In this document: positions 8,685 through 15,828 of the stretch, in pieces
How the letters are laid out: each line of letters starts with the position of its first letter
Numbering within the stretch: the first letter of the stretch is position 1
Assembly (NCBI GenBank): GCA_016722655.1
Contig: JADKIR010000004.1
Span: forward strand, 1,116,001-1,180,000
DNA: 64,000 nt
Direction: 5' to 3'
From: Cytophagaceae bacterium
GTDB taxonomy: Bacteria > Bacteroidota > Bacteroidia > Cytophagales > Spirosomataceae
Program-made: the position numbers and the translations under genes
The notes under the pieces: generated by a model
Told to the model about the DNA's origin: nothing
The model's input: the letters and a program-made list of their open reading frames with translations, nothing else
Databases searched by the model: none

Positions 8685-9773
8685 CTACCTGATTTCTTTA
8701 TCATTTTTATAAAAGGCGGTACCTTCTACCCCACCGTAATATATTATTTTGGCTTTTCCTTCTTTTTTTCCGTTGATATAATCAACGATTACCCTGTCTC
8801 CGTTTCGATATGAAAAAGTAGATTTTTGTCCATGCATGATTCCGTTCACAAAACTCCCTGAATACTTTTCACCATTTTTAAAAAAATATTTCCCCTGACC
8901 TGAATACACCCCATTCACAAAGTTGCCCTCAAATTTGATTTTGCCATCTTTATAATACTCTTTTCCTTTCCCGGACCTTTTTCCCATGTGCCATTCTCCG
9001 GCATATTTTTCATTGGTTTTGGAGTTAATGGCTTCTCCATAACCCTCAAAACAAGTCCCCTCTATGCAACCTTTGGTTCGTTTTGGAGCATCAACTACCT
9101 CGGTTTCAATAACAATGTTCTCTGTTTTATTTGCAATAGTCTCCTCTTGTTTTTCATTCCTGAGATCTGATTTTATTCCGGGATAAAGTTCTTTCGCACT
9201 TTTGTAACCTCTTGCAATAGCTTTCAGCCTTTGACCCCTTGCCGGATGGGTGCTGGTGGTGTATTCTGTGGTCAAAGTCGAAATAGCTGACTGAGCCTCC
9301 TTCAAAGTTGCTCCGAGCTGATACATGACAAAACCTGCAAATTCGTCGGCTTCCAATTCTTTTTCATGCTCCGACCCACCAGATTTTATGGTGTGACCCT
9401 GCAAATGATGTCCGATTTCATGAGCTAAAATGCTCATTGCCGCCCAATCTGTTCGGGTAGCATCAGAAAGTTTTCCAATAAAATCCGGATCATAAACAAT
9501 CAGCCTTTCACCATTTCTTGTTGCAGCAAAACAATTTTCAGTATTTGGGCATTCCATCACATAAAAGTTCTGTTTCAAGCCCGACCTTTTTACAATTTTT
9601 TCTACCGCCATGCTCACCTCAGGCCGACTGGAAAATGCCACCAAATCGCAAATTTCTCGTTCGTTTATAGTATTTCCATAATAGCTTTTTCCAATAATCA
9701 GGTTTGAATTTTGCTGTGCAAAACCATTCAAATTAAATATTATCAGGAAATAGAAAAGCAGGTTTCTGGGCAT
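8685..9773 (-). CDS. Secreted M48-like metallopeptidase fused to MORN repeats
   Basis: A 362-residue protein with a signal peptide (cleavage near residue 20, GFAQ). The peptidase-like domain covers about residues 30-205. It contains the zinc motif HEIGH (His118, Glu119, His122) extended as HHLQGH, and a downstream KELEADEFAGF helix (Glu141/Asp143) giving the third ligand, as in M48-like gluzincins. Residues about 250-355 hold at least four MORN-type repeats (YAGEWHMGKRSGKGKEY, FEGNFVNGVYSGQGKYF, YSGSFVNGIMHGQ and a final degenerate pair). A 45-residue charged linker separates them. MORN repeats usually bind membranes or proteins, so this looks like an envelope protease with a targeting module. 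The substrate is unknown. Confidence 0.85.
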   Translation of the reverse strand: MPRNLLFYFLIIFNLNGFAQQNSNLIIGKSYYGNTINEREICDLVAFSSRPEVSMAVEKIVKRSGLKQNFYVMECPNTENCFAATRNGERLIVYDPDFIGKLSDATRTDWAAMSILAHEIGHHLQGHTIKSGGSEHEKELEADEFAGFVMYQLGATLKEAQSAISTLTTEYTTSTHPARGQRLKAIARGYKSAKELYPGIKSDLRNEKQEETIANKTENIVIETEVVDAPKRTKGCIEGTCFEGYGEAINSKTNEKYAGEWHMGKRSGKGKEYYKDGKIKFEGNFVNGVYSGQGKYFFKNGEKYSGSFVNGIMHGQKSTFSYRNGDRVIVDYINGKKEGKAKIIYYGGVEGTAFYKNDKEIR

Positions 9774-9898
9774 TTTGCAAAATTTTGTTTTCGATATTCC
9801 AAACGTTAATTCTCCTGAAATTATTGGATAAGCTTAAAAAATAAGATCCCAAACCCGGTCTAAATCATTCCAAATAATGTTTTTTTCAAAATTTTTAA

Positions 9899-9906
9899 TA
9901 AGTTTG
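9899..9906 (+). promoter_or_regulatory. Candidate -7 promoter element of the amylase-fold gene
   Basis: TAAGTTTG matches TAnnTTTG exactly and ends 35 bases before the ATG at 9942. No convincing -33 element was found. Confidence 0.35.
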
Positions 9907-9941
9907 CTCCCTTAAGAACCTATGATTACAAATTTTCTCAA

Positions 9942-11924
9942 ATGAACTCTCCGGATCAAAGCCCGTTTGATGTGTGGAGGAATAGCCATTTTGATTTAAA
10001 AATGGACTATACCGGCCATAAATCTTCTTTTGTGCATAACCTTATTCCGGAAATTGCAGTAAATCTTGGCGTTTTTGATATTCTGCAGATTTTTGCTCAA
10101 AAATTTGGCTCGGAAAACCTTAACCGGGCTCTGGACCCCAACCATAAAATCGAAAGTCCCGTAAAAAACAACGCTGATGGCTCCTGGTTGAAAACCTCAA
10201 ACATGGTCGGGGTTAATATCAGGACAATAGGAAACTTTTTTAATCTTATAAAGTACCTCTTAACCATCGGCAGCAACCAGGATTCTGTACACATTTTGCC
10301 CATCTGGGAGCCCGGAGTAGTAGCGAGTTTATACGGAAAAATCAGTTGGAACATCAATCCTGAATTTTTCAGTCAGGAACTAAAAAATGCCATTCCGCAC
10401 CTGGATACCCCTGCCAAACAGCTCAAAGTGGTTGTAAATCTCGTGCATTTAATGGGAAAAACTATCGGAATGGATGTGATTCCACATACCGACAGGTTTT
10501 CGGAGCTGGTCTTTCTTTATCCTGAAATTTTTGAATGGGCCGAAAGAAGCGGAGCTAAACTCCTGAATATAAGCTATGAAAATGCCGGAAAAGTTGAAAA
10601 TGTAGTTTGGAAGTTTCTGGAAAAGAACGGCACAGCCAATGGCAGTTTTATTTCTTATTCAAAAGAATTCTTTTTTGATTTCAATAATCCATTACTCTCT
10701 GATGCCCAAAAACTGGAAGTCCTTTTTGGAAGAATAGAATACACAAATGGTCGCTTGCAAAGGAGACTTCAACTGATGCAGCAGGTTCTGTATGCTGGCT
10801 TTGAAACTTTGCCTGTCACCATGGCTCCTCCTTACAGATGTTTGCATCTGGTCGAAAACGACTATATCATGGATCAAATGGGTAATAAATGGTACAACTA
10901 CCAGTTTGAAGAACCTGAAGGCATGTCGAGGGTCTTTGGCCCATTGACACGCTATAAATTTTACCATACCATAAGCGATACCGACCAAAATCTTGATTTT
11001 TCGAAACCAAATATTCCTGCATGGGAATACGTTTGCCGACAATATCTGGCTTGTCAACAGGAGTTTAATTTCGACTTTATGCGGGGTGATATGGCCCATG
11101 TGCAGCCCCGAAAAGATGGAGTTCCGAAGGAAATCGGGGAATATTATGATCCTTTAAAGGCAATCAAAAAATATGTTCAGAAAAACGGGGTGCCCTATTT
11201 TGGTTTCTTTGCCGAGACTTTTATCGCCCCGCCTGATAGTATGGGCTATGGGGTGGAAGAAGACCATCTGGAGGCAATCGAAGCTGACAGTACTCTAGGT
11301 GATTTACAGGCATCACCAGTTGGCTCAGAACTTTTCATGAAAAATCTTGAAAAATATCTGGAAATGGCTGAAACTCGGAAATTTGCTCCAAATTTCACGA
11401 TGATAACTGCCGACAAAGACGATCCCCGTTTTGATGAGTTTTATAAAAAAGGTAATCATTTGAGGTATTTTGTGGGCACGTTTTTTCCTGAAATGCCATC
11501 CTATATGTCATTAGGCTTTGAAGTCAGAAATCCACATTTGGAGCGATCGATCAACGAAGAATATACCAAGCTGTATGTTTTCCAGATTACTGATGATGCC
11601 GAGACAGATAAGGTGACTCACGGCCCATTTGTCTGGGGGAAAAATTATGCATTTTTTCAGGAGATTGAAAAAATGAAAATGGTATTTGAAAAGCATTTTT
11701 TACAACAAAACCAAAATGATTTTGCCTGGATTAGCAAACCAAATAAAGAAAACTTTCTTATGAGCTGGAGTGTAGGTAATCTGATATTTGAAGCCGCTTT
11801 AAAACCTGACCTCCAACTTTTTTCGGTAGATAGTTCAACAATAATTTATTCCAGTCAGGATTTTTCTAAAGAACATTGGTGTAGGGTGAGCATTAATTCT
11901 GATTTATCCGGAAATTATTCATGA
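9942..11924 (+). CDS. Divergent alpha-amylase-fold (GH13-like) protein, cytoplasmic, substrate unknown
   Basis: A 660-residue protein with no signal peptide. I recognise GH13-like landmarks in the right order. SVHILPIWEPGVVASLYG resembles the early barrel strand. Region I is MDVIPHTDR (Asp178, His182). Region II is MRGDMAHV (Asp383 in the RxD position, but Gly between Arg and Asp; His386). Region III is FFAETF (Glu425). Region IV is ITADKDDPRF (Asp493), followed by PEMPSYMSLGFEV, which parallels the GiPxxyyGxE strand of amylases. The Asp/Glu/Asp triad is therefore retained, but the region IV histidine is Lys492. A C-terminal beta-domain follows. It likely acts on an intracellular alpha-glucoside or is a diverged transferase. 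It overlaps the convergent Fic gene by 32 bases. The fold is fairly sure; the activity is not. Confidence 0.6.
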   Translation: MNSPDQSPFDVWRNSHFDLKMDYTGHKSSFVHNLIPEIAVNLGVFDILQIFAQKFGSENLNRALDPNHKIESPVKNNADGSWLKTSNMVGVNIRTIGNFFNLIKYLLTIGSNQDSVHILPIWEPGVVASLYGKISWNINPEFFSQELKNAIPHLDTPAKQLKVVVNLVHLMGKTIGMDVIPHTDRFSELVFLYPEIFEWAERSGAKLLNISYENAGKVENVVWKFLEKNGTANGSFISYSKEFFFDFNNPLLSDAQKLEVLFGRIEYTNGRLQRRLQLMQQVLYAGFETLPVTMAPPYRCLHLVENDYIMDQMGNKWYNYQFEEPEGMSRVFGPLTRYKFYHTISDTDQNLDFSKPNIPAWEYVCRQYLACQQEFNFDFMRGDMAHVQPRKDGVPKEIGEYYDPLKAIKKYVQKNGVPYFGFFAETFIAPPDSMGYGVEEDHLEAIEADSTLGDLQASPVGSELFMKNLEKYLEMAETRKFAPNFTMITADKDDPRFDEFYKKGNHLRYFVGTFFPEMPSYMSLGFEVRNPHLERSINEEYTKLYVFQITDDAETDKVTHGPFVWGKNYAFFQEIEKMKMVFEKHFLQQNQNDFAWISKPNKENFLMSWSVGNLIFEAALKPDLQLFSVDSSTIIYSSQDFSKEHWCRVSINSDLSGNYS

Positions 11925-12786
11925 TATTTTTATAATTATCTTGTGCTGTAAGACAAGTATCAACCAGATATTCTTTTACGTTTTGCCATTCCTGCAAGCC
12001 CCTGTAATAGAAAAATTTCAAGTCTTCAGTAATGATAAATGGAATAATATTATTTGCCAGGCATTCTTTGAATAGAATTAATCTTCCAACTCTACGGTTT
12101 CCATCCTGAAAGGGGTGTATCAGTTCAAATTTATGGTGAAAATCAATAATGTCAGTTAAAGTCTTTTCTCGTTTTTGATGATATTCTGAAAGTAACTCTT
12201 TCATTTTCACGTCAACTAATTCGGGTAAGCATGTTTCATTTCCACCTACTTCGTTGGGTAATTTTTTGTACCCGCCGACATTAAACCAATCTTTTCTTGC
12301 ATCCGAAGTGCCTGATTTTAGAATATAGTGAAGATCTTTAATCATTGTCTCCGAAAGCTTAAAATTGGCCTTTTCTAAGATTAAGTCCACACATCGAAAA
12401 TGGTTCGATGTTTCTATCACATCATCTACATTGGTGCTTTCAACCGTTGGACCAAGTGTATTGGTTTCAAAAATAAAACGGGTTTGATCATGGCTGAGCA
12501 TACTCCCTTCTATGCGATTGGATGAGTAGGTGAGGTCAATTTGTGTGCGGTGATAAATACCTCCTTTGAGCTTCATTTCTTTTTGCTCTTTCAGGATTTT
12601 GAGCAAATGATTCTCTGATTTGTTTTGTCTAATTGTTTTGTCCGGCCATTCATAATCTTCTGGAATATTCCAAGTCTTTCCAGTCAAAAAAGCACCTTCT
12701 ATTTTTCCTTTGACACAATTATATCTAACTGTTCTCTCCGGAACATTCCATTTTTTTGCAAAATCACTTACAGAGATATATTTCAT
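11893..12786 (-). CDS. Fic-domain protein with N-terminal HTH (probable AMPylase)
   Basis: A 297-residue protein. Residues 1-50 form an excisionase/MerR-like helix-turn-helix (SVSDFAKKWNVPERTVRYNCVKG). The Fic core contains HPFQDGNRRVGR with catalytic His224; the canonical second Gly (DGNGR) is Arg here. SSNRIEG around residues 88-94 fits the autoinhibitory (S/T)xxxE(G/N) helix (Ser89...Glu93), so this is a class II Fic with an N-terminal inhibitory helix. Such proteins transfer AMP (or another NMP) to a hydroxyl group of a target. The HTH suggests autoregulation. The 3' end overlaps the convergent amylase-fold gene by 32 bases, and an inverted repeat that may be its operator lies upstream. 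Confidence 0.88.
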   Translation of the reverse strand: MKYISVSDFAKKWNVPERTVRYNCVKGKIEGAFLTGKTWNIPEDYEWPDKTIRQNKSENHLLKILKEQKEMKLKGGIYHRTQIDLTYSSNRIEGSMLSHDQTRFIFETNTLGPTVESTNVDDVIETSNHFRCVDLILEKANFKLSETMIKDLHYILKSGTSDARKDWFNVGGYKKLPNEVGGNETCLPELVDVKMKELLSEYHQKREKTLTDIIDFHHKFELIHPFQDGNRRVGRLILFKECLANNIIPFIITEDLKFFYYRGLQEWQNVKEYLVDTCLTAQDNYKNIMNNFRINQN

Positions 12787-12809
12787 TGGTAAACAGAAAT
12801 AGCCATTTC

Positions 12810-12875
12810 CGGCAATATTTTTTCTAAAAATCCAATGTAAATATAGATTTTTTTGCCGGTATCGGCAAAATATTT
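12810..12875. promoter_or_regulatory. Possible operator between XRE gene and Fic gene: inverted repeat plus repeated half-site
   Basis: A perfect 8-base inverted repeat (arms TTTTGCCG at 12851-12858 and CGGCAAAA at 12863-12870, 4-base loop) lies upstream of the Fic start. CGGCAAAATATTT at 12863-12875 is echoed by CGGCAATATTT at 12810-12820. No U-tract follows on either strand at the right side, so an operator is more likely than a terminator. The likely binder is the HTH of the Fic protein or the XRE protein. Confidence 0.35.
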
Positions 12876-13077
12876 AATTCGTCATTTCTAAAATATCTCC
12901 AGGCTGACACTCCAAAACATTGCAGATTAATGCCAGAGTTTCAAATCTTACTCCCTTTGCTTTTTGATTTTTTAGAATTGAAAGATTAACATTAGTCATT
13001 CCGGTTCTTTCTGCCAATTCATTTAATGACATTTTCCTCTTAGCCATCATAACATCAAGATTTACAACTATTTTCAT
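12874..13077 (-). CDS. XRE-family helix-turn-helix regulator (YozG-like partner of DUF2975)
   Basis: A 67-residue Cro/C1-type protein, almost only an HTH: MAKRKMSLNELAERTGMTNVNLSILKNQK, then a C-terminal helix LALICNVLECQPGDILE. I start it at the ATG at 13077; a TTG two codons upstream would overlap the stop of the DUF2975 gene. The two genes are 2 bases apart and therefore co-transcribed. XRE regulators of this size next to a DUF2975 membrane protein are a recurrent pair in Bacteroidota and Firmicutes. The signal and the target genes are unknown. It probably binds its own promoter region. Confidence 0.88.
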   Translation of the reverse strand: MKIVVNLDVMMAKRKMSLNELAERTGMTNVNLSILKNQKAKGVRFETLALICNVLECQPGDILEMTN

Positions 13078-13079
13078 AT

Positions 13080-13559
13080 TCAAATGATGTTATCTAATTC
13101 GGATTTTATTTTAGATGATTTTGGCAAAAAGTCAATTATCATAAAAATTAAAAGACTGCAAAAAAGAAAAGCCGGTGAATTATAAATTGTTTTAAGAAAG
13201 AAATTAATAATGATAATCTCAGAATTTGAATTATTAACCAAAATGTCATTTAGTATCTCAACTAAACCTCTTAAGGGAATGATTACCAATAAAGCAATTG
13301 CAATAAACCGAAAATCTTTGATTTGACTTTCCTCAAAAAAACTCTCTTTTAAGTACACTTTCCTTAATTTTAGGACTTTGAAGGCTACTAAGAGGTAAAT
13401 GCCAAAAATTAGGAGGTTTATGGCATAAAGTAAAAAAACGAAAAGACTAGATGTTCTAAATGCCACTTCAATGTTATAAATATGCAATCCAAGAATGGTT
13501 AGCACAAATACCGAAACAAAAAGTATAAGTAAATTAGTTAAAACAATATTTCTGTTCAT
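13080..13559 (-). CDS. DUF2975-type membrane protein
   Basis: A 159-residue protein with four predicted transmembrane helices (about residues 8-28, 38-60, 88-107, 128-150) and a short charged loop between the second and third. Topology, length and the following XRE regulator fit DUF2975. Its function is unknown; it is presumed to work with the small HTH protein in a membrane-linked regulatory pair. It is first in a two-gene operon behind a well-formed promoter at 13579-13610. Confidence 0.78.
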   Translation of the reverse strand: MNRNIVLTNLLILFVSVFVLTILGLHIYNIEVAFRTSSLFVFLLYAINLLIFGIYLLVAFKVLKLRKVYLKESFFEESQIKDFRFIAIALLVIIPLRGLVEILNDILVNNSNSEIIIINFFLKTIYNSPAFLFCSLLIFMIIDFLPKSSKIKSELDNII

Positions 13560-13578
13560 AATCCATTTATTTAGGATA

Positions 13579-13610
13579 CAAACATAAAATAGAATTAAAA
13601 TAAAAACAAA
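13579..13610 (-). promoter_or_regulatory. Promoter of the DUF2975-XRE operon (-33/-7 type)
   Basis: On the minus strand, TTTG (13610-13607) is followed after exactly 20 bases by TATGTTTG (13586-13579), matching the Bacteroidota -33 TTTG / -7 TAnnTTTG pair. The -7 box ends 19 bases before the ATG at 13559. Confidence 0.6.
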
Positions 13611-13652
13611 GTTATTTAAAATATTATTTTAATTTTTTAAAATAAAAAATAA

Positions 13653-13684
13653 AAAAGTGTAGATCTCCTCAGACCTGCACTTTT
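13653..13684 (-). terminator. Rho-independent terminator of the sugar porter gene
   Basis: Stem of 14 positions (13653-13666 with 13671-13684; one mismatch, one G-T pair) around the loop CCTC. On the minus strand it is followed by a T-rich tract. It sits 21 bases after the stop of the transporter. Confidence 0.8.
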
Positions 13685-13705
13685 CGTTTATTCCAATTTA
13701 AGAAA

Positions 13706-15052
13706 TCAAATATACCTTTTCTCGATATCCTCCAGACTCAGGCCTTTGGTTTCGAAGACTACAAATTTTGCAAAGAATAAGCCCAAAAGAACTACAACCA
13801 TGTAAATGAAGAAGATTCCACCGTTAGAACCCAATGAAGAAACACGCATTAAGGGAAATGAATAGGCTACCATGGCATCGAATATCCAGTGGTTAAAACT
13901 ACCCATACTCGACGCAAAACCCCTGATTTTCAACGGGTAAATTTCAGAAATCAACAACCAGCCCAATGGACCAAGGCTGATGGCAAAGAAAATAATATAA
14001 GTATAAATACCACCAACCAACATGATTTGTCTTAACCCTTCAGGCAGATTGTCTTTCATCAAAAATGCCAGACCCACAGTGCCTAAACATACCGCTGTAC
14101 CAATCAAACCTGTGTAAAGAATAGGCTTACGGCCCCATTTGTCGAGATAACGCATCCCGATGATGGTAGCCAATGAATTAATTACACCCACACCTACTGT
14201 AGCCAATGTGGCCTGAGAACTACTAAACATACCCTTGAAGATATCTGTAGAATAATAAATGATGGCATTGATACCCGAAAACTGCTGAATGGCAAAAATA
14301 CCGACACCGATAAAAAGTGGAATTCTGAGGCGTTTTGAGAAAAATTCCTTCCATCCCCCTTTGTTTTTCTTCTCTTCTTCGATAATATCTCTGGTTTCCT
14401 GAAGCTCTTTTTGAGCGTCATCTGAGCTTCTCAATTTTTTCAATACCTCAATGGCCTCCGACTCCCTTCCTTTTGACAACAACCATCTCGGACTTTCGGG
14501 AATAAAAAACATCCCCACTAAAAGTAATATTGCAGGTATAAAACCCGCCCAAAACATCAACCTCCAGGAATTTTCGGCACCTTCAAAAATATATCCGACC
14601 AAATATGAGAGCAAAATACCCAATGTGATAGCCAGCTGAAAATAGGTAACCATCTGCCCTCTTTTTTCTTTGGGGGAAAGCTCAGCCAAATACAATGGAA
14701 CTGTGGCCGCCACGATACCGATGGCTAAACCTAGCAACAACCGACCGAAAATGAGCATTCCCGGCGAAGTGGCGATTGCCGCTACGATAGAACCCAGCAC
14801 AAACACGATTGATGCAATAATGTTGATTTTTTTTCGGCCTAAAATATCCGTCAAAAAACCAGAAAGAAATGGACCGAACATAGCACCGAAAAGTACTGCA
14901 CTTACGACGTTGCTTTCCTGAGAAGGTGTTAAGGCAAACTGCTCTCTTATGGCCGGAAGTGCTACATTGATAACTCCGGTATCAAAACCAAACAGCAAAC
15001 CGCCTGTGGCTGCAACCGAAGCAATGAAAATTAATAGTGAGTTTTTATTCAT
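13706..15052 (-). CDS. MFS sugar porter (XylE/GLUT-type sugar:H+ symporter)
   Basis: A 448-residue, 12-helix transporter carrying the sugar-porter signatures: GFDTGVINVALP in helix 1, DILGRKKI between helices 2 and 3, RLLLGLAIG then PLYLAELSPKEKRGQ, PESPRWLLSKGR after helix 6, QQFSGINAIIYYS in helix 7, and ETKGLSLEDIE at the C-terminus. The family imports monosaccharides such as xylose, glucose or arabinose with protons across the inner membrane. Single gene with its own terminator. The specific sugar cannot be read from the sequence. Confidence 0.92.
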   Translation of the reverse strand: MNKNSLLIFIASVAATGGLLFGFDTGVINVALPAIREQFALTPSQESNVVSAVLFGAMFGPFLSGFLTDILGRKKINIIASIVFVLGSIVAAIATSPGMLIFGRLLLGLAIGIVAATVPLYLAELSPKEKRGQMVTYFQLAITLGILLSYLVGYIFEGAENSWRLMFWAGFIPAILLLVGMFFIPESPRWLLSKGRESEAIEVLKKLRSSDDAQKELQETRDIIEEEKKNKGGWKEFFSKRLRIPLFIGVGIFAIQQFSGINAIIYYSTDIFKGMFSSSQATLATVGVGVINSLATIIGMRYLDKWGRKPILYTGLIGTAVCLGTVGLAFLMKDNLPEGLRQIMLVGGIYTYIIFFAISLGPLGWLLISEIYPLKIRGFASSMGSFNHWIFDAMVAYSFPLMRVSSLGSNGGIFFIYMVVVLLGLFFAKFVVFETKGLSLEDIEKRYI

Positions 15053-15109
15053 AGGTAAAATATTAAGTGTTAGTGAGGCAAATTAAGGATTTTTTGAAAT
15101 ATTTTAAGA

Positions 15110-15742
15110 CTAAATCTGCTTTATTGCTCTCAATACTTCTCTTTTATGTGGTGGGCCGGGGTGTTTCTCAATCCTGAATCCTGACGCTTTGAGATTCCTT
15201 TGCACATAAGCTTTGGAACAATAGGTGGTAAGAATTCCATCGGGCACTAAAGAATCAAAAAGTTTTTTGAAAATTTTTTCAGTCCAAAGCTCGGGTTGAG
15301 CCTCAGGGGCAAAAGCATCATAATAAATCAGGTTGAAATCACTTCCTAAATCGACTTCTTCAAGGGATATTTTTTGCTTTTTAAAAATGAAAAAATCATT
15401 AATTTGTACTTCTACATTCCAGACTGATTGGTGAAATAACTTCAAATCATCTGGGAATTTTTCAAAAATATTGGCCTCAACCGGAAATTTCTCAATGCCA
15501 AAATAGCTCGTTTTTATTTTAAATTTTTCGGCAGAAAGAGCACTCAACCAGGAATTTAGTCCGGTACCAAAACCCATCTCGAAGATTTTTATATTTTCAA
15601 ATTTTTCTGCTGCATAAGCAAAGCCTAATTCTAAAAAAATATGGTCAGATTCGGTCTTTGCACCAAACTTAGAGTGATAATGTTGGTTAAATTGCTCAGA
15701 AAAGAGTGTGATTGAGCCATCATCAGTTATTTTTACTTCCAT
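15110..15742 (-). CDS. mnmD: tRNA U34 5-methylaminomethyl-2-thiouridine methyltransferase MnmD
   Basis: A 210-residue SAM-dependent methyltransferase equal to the N-terminal half of MnmC, without the FAD oxidase domain. Motifs are FEMGFGTGLNSWL (SAM-binding glycine loop, about residues 57-69), then YYDAFAPEAQPELWT (about 126-140), TYCSKAYVQRNLKASGF and the C-terminal PGPPHKREVLRA. It methylates nm5s2U to mnm5s2U at the tRNA wobble position. The stand-alone form is common in Bacteroidota and Firmicutes. It is divergent from bshC. Confidence 0.93.
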   Translation of the reverse strand: MEVKITDDGSITLFSEQFNQHYHSKFGAKTESDHIFLELGFAYAAEKFENIKIFEMGFGTGLNSWLSALSAEKFKIKTSYFGIEKFPVEANIFEKFPDDLKLFHQSVWNVEVQINDFFIFKKQKISLEEVDLGSDFNLIYYDAFAPEAQPELWTEKIFKKLFDSLVPDGILTTYCSKAYVQRNLKASGFRIEKHPGPPHKREVLRAIKQI

Positions 15743-15758
15743 TTCAAAATATTTGATT

Positions 15759-15766
15759 CAAATATA
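15759..15766 (-). promoter_or_regulatory. Candidate -7 promoter element of mnmD
   Basis: TATATTTG on the minus strand, a perfect TAnnTTTG match ending 16 bases before the mnmD ATG. The -33 element is unclear. Confidence 0.35.
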
Positions 15767-15828
15767 GTTTTTGAAACTCATTGAAATACCTTGGTGTTTC
15801 TATTATTTAAAGTAAAATCTCAAAAATA

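Noticed and set aside
10692..11099. A 135-codon minus-strand open frame inside the amylase-fold gene
   Set aside because: The composition is not protein-like and it covers the coding region that holds conserved region II on the plus strand.
12851..12870. A terminator of the XRE gene
   Set aside because: On the minus strand the stem is followed by A and not T. An operator is more plausible, so it is listed as such.
12874..13559. An XRE/Fic toxin-antitoxin system
   Set aside because: The XRE gene is paired with DUF2975 behind its own promoter, and the Fic protein carries its own inhibitory helix. Nothing shows that the XRE protein is an antitoxin.
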